NCBI GenBank assembly: GCA_023441905.1
Contig: JAEZNC010000127.1
Span: 1-15,222, forward strand
Length of the DNA stretch: 15,222 nucleotides
Source: Bacillota bacterium
GTDB lineage: Bacteria; Bacillota; Clostridia; Christensenellales; SZUA-584
Direction: 5' to 3'
Positions 6,395-13,294 of this stretch are shown one piece after another (the first letter of the stretch is position 1; each line of letters starts with the position of its first letter). The notes beneath the pieces were generated by a model that saw nothing but the letters and a program-made list of their open reading frames with translations, did no database searches and was not told the DNA's origin. The position numbers were made by a program, and so were the translations under genes.

Positions 6395-7654
6395 ATGAAC
6401 AAAAACGGCAAATCTTTTCCCGGGCGATCTTACAAAAAACGCAGCGCAAAGAATGGGCTGTTAGTAAAGCTTCTTGCCAAGGTCATTTTATTTTTTCGCG
6501 GATTTAAGGCAAGCCTGCAAACGCGGAACAAAACCGGTCGCACACACCGTTTGGGCATGTACGCAGCCGGGGGCTTTGTTGTGTTTGCCGTTTTGCTGAC
6601 CGTGGTGCTGGCCGGAGGCGGCAATGCCGCGCCGAAGCCGGAGGAGACCCAGACAGCCGCCATGTTAACATCCGCTCCCACACCGATACCGACGACGCTG
6701 CCTGATATCACGCCGATACCGACGACACCGCCCGATATCATGGCGACACCCGAGCCCATGCCCAAGCCGACACCGAAACCGACACCGAAGAAGGCGGAAA
6801 AGCCGGAAGAAAAGCCGTCAAAAACGCCCAAGCCGACCAAAACACCCAAACCGCAGACACCGCAGTCGGCAGCGTCGCCACAGGAAGTCTCGGGTGATAT
6901 GGGCCAAAAGCCCGCGAGCATTGACGACGCGGCAGCCGCTTTTGTGGTGCAGGCAGATGCCTATTACAACGATATTTATTCGTCCAATTCCTATGAATAC
7001 ACAAGCGAAGAGAAGTATATACTCGCGAAGATTATTCAAATTGAAGCGAATGGCCAGTCGCCGGAGGGCATGATTGCTGTGGGCAATGTGGTCATGAACC
7101 GCGTGCTCTGTTCGGGAAAATTCGGGAACAACATCACGGATGTGGTGGTGAACTCGAGCGAGTTTCCGTACAAAAAATACTCTGACAGAGAGCCTTCTCA
7201 GGCGGCTATCAATGCGGCAAGCGTGGTGCTCGATAGCGAAGACTGGGTGCTGCCGCAAAATGCATATAATTTCAACTCCGGCAAAGCGGAGGGGGAAAAT
7301 TGGGGAAGCCACGTCTTTTGGAAGAAGATCGGCGAACAATGCTTCTACACGAACAATTACAAAGGGCGCAACAACAACGGTTCAGTTCCCCCAAAGCTTT
7401 TTGAGCGTACCTATAAATATGCGCAATACGGCTGCAAAGCTCAGGAGCGCGTCAAGCGGATTCAATATATGCTGAGCGCTCTCGGATACAGCGTCTCGGC
7501 GGATGGTGTATTCGGAAAAGGAACAACGGAAGCTCTCAAAAAATTTCAGGCATCTCAAGGCCTTGGGGCAGACGGTGTTGCGGGAACGGATACCGTGAAG
7601 GCGCTGATCAATGCGCTCGGGTTTGATAACTATTGTGCCAGATATTACGGCTGA
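6395..7654 (+). CDS. Membrane-anchored SleB-type cell wall hydrolase with C-terminal peptidoglycan-binding domain (paralogue 2)
   Basis: The 419-residue paralogue has a short basic cytoplasmic tail (1-53), a membrane helix (about 54-74), a long Pro/Thr/Lys linker (about 85-165, many PTP and KPT units), a SleB/Hydrolase_2 domain (about 200-320) and a PG_binding_1 domain (about 350-410). The probable catalytic Glu217 is kept, but its surroundings read IEANGQ where the other two copies have SEARGE, and GHCFY has become EQCFY. Activity may therefore be altered. The start at 6395 is preferred over the in-frame ATG at 6389 because AAGGAG (6383-6388) touches 6389 and has the right 6-base spacing to 6395. 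It has its own promoter and terminator, so it is a single-gene unit. Confidence 0.9.
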   Translation: MNKNGKSFPGRSYKKRSAKNGLLVKLLAKVILFFRGFKASLQTRNKTGRTHRLGMYAAGGFVVFAVLLTVVLAGGGNAAPKPEETQTAAMLTSAPTPIPTTLPDITPIPTTPPDIMATPEPMPKPTPKPTPKKAEKPEEKPSKTPKPTKTPKPQTPQSAASPQEVSGDMGQKPASIDDAAAAFVVQADAYYNDIYSSNSYEYTSEEKYILAKIIQIEANGQSPEGMIAVGNVVMNRVLCSGKFGNNITDVVVNSSEFPYKKYSDREPSQAAINAASVVLDSEDWVLPQNAYNFNSGKAEGENWGSHVFWKKIGEQCFYTNNYKGRNNNGSVPPKLFERTYKYAQYGCKAQERVKRIQYMLSALGYSVSADGVFGKGTTEALKKFQASQGLGADGVAGTDTVKALINALGFDNYCARYYG

Positions 7655-7693
7655 TCAACAGAAGAAATGATAGATGATCATTAAGTTTCAAAT

Positions 7694-7725
7694 AAAAAGA
7701 AGCCAAAAAATGCGCTTCTTTTTTT
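7694..7725 (+). terminator. Rho-independent terminator of hydrolase gene 2
   Basis: A 10-bp stem, AAAAAGAAGC (7694-7703) with GCTTCTTTTT (7714-7723), closes a 10-base loop and passes into an unbroken run of seven T (7719-7725). It lies 39 bp after the stop codon. Confidence 0.9.
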
Positions 7726-7737
7726 GTCTGAAGAATA

Positions 7738-7756
7738 CCCCCGGTCATGCCGGGGG
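7738..7756. repeat. GC-rich palindrome CCCCCGG-TCATG-CCGGGGG
   Basis: A perfect 7-bp G+C stem with a 5-base loop sits just after the terminator. No T-tract follows. A related but imperfect palindrome (AATACCCC...GGGGGATT) is found at 8061-8089, so the two may bound one degenerate element. Confidence 0.55.
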
Positions 7757-8184
7757 TTCCAAAAGGCTTTAGCTAAACAGTATAACTTATGAAAGCCTTC
7801 TCCTAGAGTAAACGCTGAGTAATTCGGAACACTGTCTTGATGGCTACTTTCGTGCTCTGCGGTGTTGCTGAAATCTCGAAATAGCGCTGCTATTCCCTTA
7901 TTTCGCTCCTTGCATAGCGCAAAATCTGCTCATCCATGCATCACTCCTCATTTAATCATTGTTTACTCAAGGGGTTGCCTGTAGCAAATTTTTGCGGTTG
8001 CCGACCGTTGAATACGCCTTAGGGTGATGCTGGAAAAAAGGGGATATGCCCGTATTTGGAAATACCCCGCGACGCGTGACCGGGGGATTATTATTGAATC
8101 AGATTTTTATTTTAATAAATAAACTATTTTCTCACCCTAAGAATATGAATAAAGTGTGTCATTTTTGAAAACTATACATATATA
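7757..8184. other. Non-coding spacer upstream of hydrolase gene 3
   Basis: No gene with a ribosome binding site is visible. There are small inverted repeats: CGAAATA...TATTTCG around 7877-7905, and GTATT-TGGA-AATAC at 8052-8065 next to the palindrome AATACCCC/GGGGGATT. The last 90 bases are strongly AT-rich and lead into the operator of the next gene. Confidence 0.45.
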
Positions 8185-8238
8185 TATTACGAATGTATTA
8201 CAAATTACATTGACAAACAGATAGACCTCAGTTATGAT
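8185..8238 (+). promoter_or_regulatory. Paired TATTAC operator plus sigma-A promoter of hydrolase gene 3
   Basis: TATTAC at 8185-8190 and 8196-8201 (11 bp apart) is followed after 8 bases by TTGACA (8210-8215), a 17-bp spacer and TATGAT (8233-8238). Spacing and -10 match hydrolase gene 1; the operator sequence is nearly identical to that of gene 2. The leader to the ATG is about 39 nt. Confidence 0.72.
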
Positions 8239-8283
8239 GGCACATGCGGGAAAATTGTTAGTATACAGGGAGATTGAAGACAG

Positions 8284-9693
8284 ATGAAATTAAACACGGG
8301 CATTCGTGCTCTGGGAAAGCTTTTTCGTTTATCTGACGAAAAGGCCGGGCCGGTGAAAGCCGGTCAAACAGCGACTGTTAAGAAGCTGACCAAAGCGGAT
8401 GAACCGGATATCATGTATCTGGAGAAGACCCCGGCGACTCTTGCCAAGAAAAAATTGACAGCCGATGAGGTCGCACGAGTTTCAGCCGATAAAGGGCGCC
8501 GTTTTCACGGAAACAATCACAGCCATCGGCTCACACTCAAAAAAAGGTTTTTCAGACTTCTCAATGTTAAGGACAACACGGAAACAAACCATGCAAGACG
8601 AAGAAGTCATCGTATTAAGCTGATTACCGCATATACCATGACGGGTCTTGCAATTGCGGCTGGGCTGCTTGTCTTTGTGCTGCCGGAAGGCGGCCATGCA
8701 GCCTCGGAAAAAATAGCGGAACCGTCTGTTGTCATCAGGCACAATCCGCGAATCGAACAATTGAATATTGATACGTCTCTGCTGATTGTAGAGGAAAAGC
8801 AGGTGCAGCTTCCCGATGCGCCCACCGTGACATCCATGTTGTTTGACGACACCACGGACACGGCAGCGACGATCATTGATGCAGCTGAGTCAACACCCGA
8901 GCCGACGCCTGAACCGACACCGACGCCGGATATCGCGGCAACGCCTAAGGCTGTGGACGAACTCGTTTCGTTCTTTGTGGACGAATCGGGCAGCTACTAT
9001 GATGATATGGGCTATTCCAAAAATTCGTATGAGTACACGGATGATGAGCTTTATCTGCTCGCGCAGATCATTACGAGCGAAGCGCGCGGCGAGACTTTTG
9101 AAGGCATGGTCGCTGTGGGCAATGTGGTGATGAACAGGGTGCTCAACACCGAGGAATTCGGTGACACGATCGCAAGGGCTGTTAAAACGGGTCAGTTTGC
9201 TTATTCGAGCCGTACACGCCCGACACCCGCTGCAAAACGGGCAGCGAGAGCGGTGCTGGATGATGAGTATTGGGTGCTGCCGCAGAATGTGTATTTCTTC
9301 AAGTCGCATTCAAAGGCGGGCAAAGACTGGGGCAGAAACGACTATTACACCCAAATCAAGGGCCATTGTTTCTACCTGTATCCGTACGGCGGACGTTTCA
9401 ATGGCGACGGCATTCCGCCGAAGCTGTATGAACGCACGTATAAGTATGCCCAGTACGGGTGCATCCCGTCGGAGCGTGTGCTGCGTATTCAGCAGATGCT
9501 CAACGCGATCGGGTTCCATGTGAATGAGAACAGCCATTTTGATAAGAAAACCCGTAATGCGATCACGCTGTTCCAGGAGACAAACGGATTAACCGCAGAC
9601 GGCGTGGCGACGCCGGACACCATTGCGGCACTGATTAAAGCCTATGGCTTCGAGGAATATCTCGCGGTCTATGTGTCAGATCAGGCTGCATAA
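8284..9693 (+). CDS. Membrane-anchored SleB-type cell wall hydrolase with C-terminal peptidoglycan-binding domain (paralogue 3)
   Basis: The 469-residue paralogue has a cytoplasmic tail of about 112 residues ending in a basic ARRRSHRIK stretch, a membrane helix (113-133), a linker with PEPTPEPTPTPD, a SleB/Hydrolase_2 domain (about 248-365) with catalytic Glu266 in SEARGE, and a PG_binding_1 domain (about 395-455). It is closest to paralogue 1: both have YYDDMGYS/YYNDMGYS and AQIITSEARGE. The enzyme should face the outside of the cytoplasmic membrane and cut glycan strands of peptidoglycan. AGGGAG (8267-8272) lies 11 bases before the ATG, somewhat far but usable. It is transcribed from its own promoter and ends at a strong hairpin, so each of the three paralogues is an independent unit with shared control. 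Confidence 0.9.
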   Translation: MKLNTGIRALGKLFRLSDEKAGPVKAGQTATVKKLTKADEPDIMYLEKTPATLAKKKLTADEVARVSADKGRRFHGNNHSHRLTLKKRFFRLLNVKDNTETNHARRRSHRIKLITAYTMTGLAIAAGLLVFVLPEGGHAASEKIAEPSVVIRHNPRIEQLNIDTSLLIVEEKQVQLPDAPTVTSMLFDDTTDTAATIIDAAESTPEPTPEPTPTPDIAATPKAVDELVSFFVDESGSYYDDMGYSKNSYEYTDDELYLLAQIITSEARGETFEGMVAVGNVVMNRVLNTEEFGDTIARAVKTGQFAYSSRTRPTPAAKRAARAVLDDEYWVLPQNVYFFKSHSKAGKDWGRNDYYTQIKGHCFYLYPYGGRFNGDGIPPKLYERTYKYAQYGCIPSERVLRIQQMLNAIGFHVNENSHFDKKTRNAITLFQETNGLTADGVATPDTIAALIKAYGFEEYLAVYVSDQAA

Positions 9694-9730
9694 AACAGTT
9701 TCCCAAGATGCATGATATTTGAATTCACCG

Positions 9731-9753
9731 CCCGGGCAGCATGGCTTCCCGGG
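9731..9753. repeat. CCCGGG hairpin downstream of hydrolase gene 3
   Basis: CCCGGG (9731-9736) and CCCGGG (9748-9753) can pair, with an inner AGC-ATG-GCT hairpin. It has no T-tract and precedes the better terminator by 17 bp; it may add to termination. Confidence 0.5.
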
Positions 9754-9769
9754 GGATACCGAAACAAAG

Positions 9770-9797
9770 GCCGCGTCTCACATGAGGCGCGGCTTTT
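9770..9797 (+). terminator. Rho-independent terminator of hydrolase gene 3
   Basis: A 10-bp stem with one G-U pair (9770-9779 with 9784-9793) is closed by the 4-base loop ACAT and followed by TTTTG. It lies 76 bp after the stop codon. Confidence 0.82.
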
Positions 9798-9857
9798 GCG
9801 TTGCATCAAATCCGCCTTCAGCCATCGTTATTATATCAAGTACGGTGATTAAATTCT

Positions 9858-9875
9858 ATCGTTAATATTAACGAT
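9858..9875. repeat. Perfect 18-bp AT-rich palindrome
   Basis: ATCGTTAATATTAACGAT is its own reverse complement. It lies between two converging genes, 25 bp past the end of the minus-strand solute-binding gene, so it is not in a promoter position. It has no T-run on either side. Confidence 0.6.
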
Positions 9876-9900
9876 GAGATCAAAATCTTGTGTGCAGTGC

Positions 9901-10998
9901 TCAGCCGCCAAGTAGCCTCCGCAGCTCAGCCAGCGCGTGTGTATCGCCTGCATAGGCGGCTTTGGCCAGCTCGTCGAGCGTATTCTTGTCGGCAGAACGG
10001 GGGAGCGCGGCACCCGCACTCAGCTGCTCATACATATTCTTCAGAATATCATTCTGCTCATAGATTTCAAGATTCGGTTTGACGGGAAAAACGCCGAGCG
10101 GTTCCAGCTTGGCCTGGGCACTGTCGCTTAAGAGGTAGGCGAGAAAGCTCTCGGCGGCCGACTGTCGCAGCGCGTCTTCAGCGCGTGTGATGCCGATCAT
10201 CTGCACCATATCGGTATAGGGGCCGATGGCATAAGCGGCAAAGGGCGGCACATCGCCCTGAGTGAACGATTCGCTCGCTTCAAACAGCTGCCGGTGAGAC
10301 GCAATCAGTATACCCCTGTCTCCGGCGCAAAACGACGCAAACCCGTCCTGCCAGTCTGCCTCGAGGTTCAGCGCCGCGTCGGGCGGGTCGGGCGCGTTCC
10401 AAGTGGATACCTGCGGTTTTCCGGCCTCGGGGTAGGTATGAACCGCCAGAGCGGGCAGCGCGGTGTACCCCTGTTCCGAATCAAAGCAGACGCCCGTCTC
10501 GGCGGCGGAGAGCAGCGCTTCCGGGCGCAGGCCCCAGCCGGATGGCAAATCAATGCCTTTTTCCGCAAGCATGTCTGTATTGACCAGCAGACAGTATCCG
10601 CCGCACATATACGGATAAGCTGTATCGGGCAGTCCGTCAAATATTGTGGTTTCAGCCGGGAGATCGGCGAAATCGAGCGTCAGCTCTGTGCCGTAAGGAT
10701 AAGAGACGATATCGGGCTTCTCGCCGGCCTCCAGCGCCTGCAGCGCCTTCTCGGGCGTCAAGGTGCGCAATTCAACGAAAACGTGCGGGTTCTGCCCCTC
10801 AAACTGCGTAATGCGTTTCTGCAAAAATGCCGCGCCCGACGAGCCGCCGGTGCGCCAGCCGGAAATATGCCAAAGCGAAAGGATGCCCTGAAAGTACGGC
10901 TTCGGGGGCAGTTTTTCATAATATGATAGTATCAGCCATGGTGACAGACAGATCAGTATCAGCGCCAACGCGCATAAAAAATAAGCAACAGGCTTCAT
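9901..10998 (-). CDS. Extracellular solute-binding protein (family 1, sugar ABC type), orphan
   Basis: The 365-residue protein looks like a family 1 periplasmic-type binding protein: a segment with FEGQNPHVFVELRTL, then KPDIVSYPYGTEL, then YCLLVNTDMLAEKGIDLPSGW, and near the end AAESFLAYLLSDSAQAKLEPLGVFPV. This family delivers sugars or peptides to ABC permeases at the cell surface. The N-terminus is a hydrophobic helix (about 4-26). A cysteine (Cys17) falls inside it but is preceded by Ile, not Gly/Ala/Ser, so a normal lipobox is missing and the protein may stay anchored by the helix. No permease or ATPase gene lies beside it. The ribosome binding site reads AGAGGTG (complement of 11004-11010). 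The sequence is diverged enough that the ligand cannot be guessed, and a regulatory role is possible. Confidence 0.8.
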   Translation of the reverse strand: MKPVAYFLCALALILICLSPWLILSYYEKLPPKPYFQGILSLWHISGWRTGGSSGAAFLQKRITQFEGQNPHVFVELRTLTPEKALQALEAGEKPDIVSYPYGTELTLDFADLPAETTIFDGLPDTAYPYMCGGYCLLVNTDMLAEKGIDLPSGWGLRPEALLSAAETGVCFDSEQGYTALPALAVHTYPEAGKPQVSTWNAPDPPDAALNLEADWQDGFASFCAGDRGILIASHRQLFEASESFTQGDVPPFAAYAIGPYTDMVQMIGITRAEDALRQSAAESFLAYLLSDSAQAKLEPLGVFPVKPNLEIYEQNDILKNMYEQLSAGAALPRSADKNTLDELAKAAYAGDTHALAELRRLLGG

Positions 10999-11353
10999 GC
11001 AGACACCTCTTGCTTATTTATACTTGCGTTATTGCTGATTCATTCGGGTTGCAGAGACAGAAGGTTCATTTTCTATCGCGCCGCGCCTCTCAAATCCCGA
11101 ACTGCTCTGCCGCTTCATGCTGATAAAGCTTAAATGCCATTTCGGCGAGCCTTGGCGAAAGACAATAGAGCGGATTAAAAACCCATGCGTAAAGCGTTTT
11201 GACATGGGATGCATTCCCATAGTGACGCGTTCAGCCCTTAAGCATGACAGGGGCTTGTCATCAAGCCGGGCAGTTCCGCTGCTTCTATAATGCAGACGGA
11301 GGACTGACCAGCCATCTTATCCACTCAGCGATTCATTTTAGATTCGTCACAAA
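10999..11353. other. Spacer between the solute-binding gene and the glucokinase gene
   Basis: No gene is supported here. It contains the leader of the minus-strand solute-binding gene (a TATAAA is visible on the minus strand about 20 bp before its ribosome binding site, without a good -35), the reversed repeat copy at 11179-11250, and a perfect hairpin GGCTTG-TCAT-CAAGCC (11252-11267) that lacks a T-run on both strands. A clear terminator for the glucokinase operon was not found. Confidence 0.5.
11179..11250 (-). repeat. Reversed copy of the repeat seen at 1405-1470
   Basis: Reading this stretch on the plus strand gives CCCATG..TAAAGCGTTTT.ACATGGGATGC, then GCGTTCAG, then CATGACAG. The reverse complement of 1403-1470 gives the same blocks in the same order: CCCATG..TATAGCGTTTTAACATGGGATGC, GCGTTCAG, CATGACAG. 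The middle spacer differs in length and sequence. The hairpin around CCCATG/CATGGG is kept in both. The outer end of the element, matching GTCATTCCGATGGAGC, is only weakly traceable near 11137 (GCCATTTCGGCGAGC). Confidence 0.6.
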
Positions 11354-12301
11354 TTACTTTATTGACGACAAGCCAAGCATGGCCGCGCCGATGATACCGG
11401 CATCATTGCCCGATACCGCGAGCTTAATATCGGCATACTTCTGGCCTGCGAAAATGCCTTTGTGTTCGCTCGCCTTGATCACGCGATGCAGCAGGAAATC
11501 GCCTGCGCCCGATACGCCGCCGCCCAGCGCGATGATATCGGGATCGAGCATGTTTTCGATGGTGCCGATGCCCATGGCGAGATACTTCACATACTCATCC
11601 ACAATCGCGAGCGCGATATGATCGCCCTCCTTGGCGCAGTCCAGTACGAGCTTGGCGGTTACCTTATTTAAATCGCCCTCCGTCACGTGATGCAGACGGC
11701 TTTCGGGGCGCTCAATCACGCAGCGCCGTCCCTGACGAATCAATGCCGTTGCCGTGGTGTACGTTTCGAGGCAGCCTTTGTTGCCGCAGGTGCACGGAAC
11801 GCCGTCCGGCACAATCTCAATATGACCGAGCTCGCCGCCCATACCGTGCGCGCCGCTGAAGGGCTTGCCGTTTATAATGATACCGCTGCCAAGGCCTGTG
11901 CCGAGCGTTAACAGCACACCCACGTCGCTGCCCTTAAGCGCACCCAAATGGTATTCGTATACGGCGGCCACAGTCGCGTCGTTATCCGCGAACACGGGTA
12001 CGTCAATATGTTTTTTTATTTCCGCTTCAAGCGGCACATCAATCCAGTAAAGGTTCACAGCAGTTGCGATACCTTTACGCGCAAAACCCGGGATACCGAT
12101 ACCGATACTCGCAATCTGCCCGATCGGTATACCGTTTTTCCCGGCGAGGCTGATGATAGCCCCGGCCATATCGTTAATAACCTGCACATAGCCGCGTTCC
12201 ACACCTGTGGGCATGCTGGTTTTGCACACGAGGGAGAGGTTTTCGTCCACAATACCCGCCTTAATCCCTGTGCCTCCAAGATCGATTCCTGCCAGATACA
12301 T
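11354..12301 (-). CDS. glk: ROK family glucokinase
   Basis: The 315-residue cytoplasmic enzyme phosphorylates glucose with ATP. It has the ATP-phosphate motif DLGGTGIKAG (7-16), the catalytic Asp108 in FADNDAT, the second phosphate motif LTLGTGLGSG (131-140), the sugar-contacting GELGH (156-160) and the ROK zinc motif CTCGNKGCLE (170-179), plus ALGGGVSGAG near the C-terminus. Length and motifs fit bacterial ROK glucokinases and not the repressors, since there is no N-terminal helix-turn-helix. It lies 45 bp downstream of hprK on the same strand with its own GAGG site, and so is probably the last gene of that operon. Related hexose or N-acetylmannosamine kinases share these motifs, so glucose specificity is probable but not proved. 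Confidence 0.92.
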   Translation of the reverse strand: MYLAGIDLGGTGIKAGIVDENLSLVCKTSMPTGVERGYVQVINDMAGAIISLAGKNGIPIGQIASIGIGIPGFARKGIATAVNLYWIDVPLEAEIKKHIDVPVFADNDATVAAVYEYHLGALKGSDVGVLLTLGTGLGSGIIINGKPFSGAHGMGGELGHIEIVPDGVPCTCGNKGCLETYTTATALIRQGRRCVIERPESRLHHVTEGDLNKVTAKLVLDCAKEGDHIALAIVDEYVKYLAMGIGTIENMLDPDIIALGGGVSGAGDFLLHRVIKASEHKGIFAGQKYADIKLAVSGNDAGIIGAAMLGLSSIK

Positions 12302-12346
12302 AAGTTATTCCTCGCTCTTTTATGAAATGATGCGCCAATCGTTTCT

Positions 12347-13294
12347 TTACAATGTGGGGCAAGACCCTTTCATGCTGTCGGGGGCAATGATGCTGAGCAG
12401 CTTACTGTCGAGCTGCTCGGCCGTAATTTGTCCCATGCATTTGAGGCGGTAGTTCATCGCAGCCACCTCAATGATGATGGCAAGATTTCGGCCGGGGCGC
12501 ACCGGGACGGTGATAATAGGAATTTTAACGCCGAGCAGCGTGATATATTCCGAAGAAAGACCGAGCCGGTCAATGTTCATCGGGTCGCCGAGCTCTAAAT
12601 TCACGGCCAGCTCGATGGATTTTTCCACGAGCACCGCGCCGATACCGTACAGCGTGCGCACATCAATGATACCAAGACCTCTGATCTCCATCATATGTCG
12701 GATAACCTCGGGAGACTGACCGATCAGCTGGTTATCCGAGAGCCTGATGATCTCAACCACATCATCCGCCACGAGCCGGTGACCGCGCTTAACAAGCTCC
12801 AGCGCCGTTTCGCTTTTGCCGACGCCCGAATCGCCCATCAGCAGTATGCCGACGCCGTAAATGTCCATGAGGCCCGCATGGCGGGATATACTCGGCGCGA
12901 GCACCTTATCAAGGTACACCGTCGTTTTGTGGCTCAGTTTTGTGGTGGTCAGGCCGGACATCAATATCGGGGTGTTATATTTTTTGGCTGCCTCGATCAT
13001 CTCTGCGGGCGGTGTTAAGTTGCGCCCGATCAGCACGCACGGCATTTGGCTGGCAAAATACTTGTCGAGCCGTTCGCGTTTGAGCTCGGGATCGAGGTTT
13101 TGCAGATATGTCATCTCGACCATGCCGAAAAGCTGCAGCCGATTGACGGCAAAGTACTCAAAGAAACCGGCCATCTGCAGACCGGGCCTGTTAAGATCGG
13201 ACGTGTTGATTTCTATGGTGTCAACGTCGCCCCTGTATATGATATTGAGGTTTAAATCGCGGACAAGGTCGTCAATCTTGAGCTTGGTTTTCAT
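12347..13294 (-). CDS. hprK: HPr(Ser) kinase/phosphorylase
   Basis: The 315-residue bifunctional enzyme phosphorylates HPr on a serine and reverses the reaction, which drives carbon catabolite control in Bacillota. Seen in the sequence: N-terminal domain 1-130; the catalytic His139; the Walker A loop GDSGVGKS (154-161) with Lys160; the Asp177-Asp178 pair; and the family signature MEIRGLGIIDV. These line up within one residue of the catalytic residues known from the Lactobacillus casei enzyme. The sequence around His139 is SISRHAGLMDIYGVG where most members have HGVLVDVYG, a small deviation. The gene starts 23 bp before the end of the upstream phosphatase gene, with GGAGG at 13301-13305 (complement), so translation is likely coupled. 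Identification is firm. Confidence 0.97.
   Translation of the reverse strand: MKTKLKIDDLVRDLNLNIIYRGDVDTIEINTSDLNRPGLQMAGFFEYFAVNRLQLFGMVEMTYLQNLDPELKRERLDKYFASQMPCVLIGRNLTPPAEMIEAAKKYNTPILMSGLTTTKLSHKTTVYLDKVLAPSISRHAGLMDIYGVGILLMGDSGVGKSETALELVKRGHRLVADDVVEIIRLSDNQLIGQSPEVIRHMMEIRGLGIIDVRTLYGIGAVLVEKSIELAVNLELGDPMNIDRLGLSSEYITLLGVKIPIITVPVRPGRNLAIIIEVAAMNYRLKCMGQITAEQLDSKLLSIIAPDSMKGSCPTL

Noticed and set aside
10294..10926. Plus-strand open frame of 210 codons opposite the solute-binding gene
   Set aside because: It is a shadow of the minus-strand gene: no ribosome binding site, Arg-rich translation, and the opposite frame has clear family motifs.
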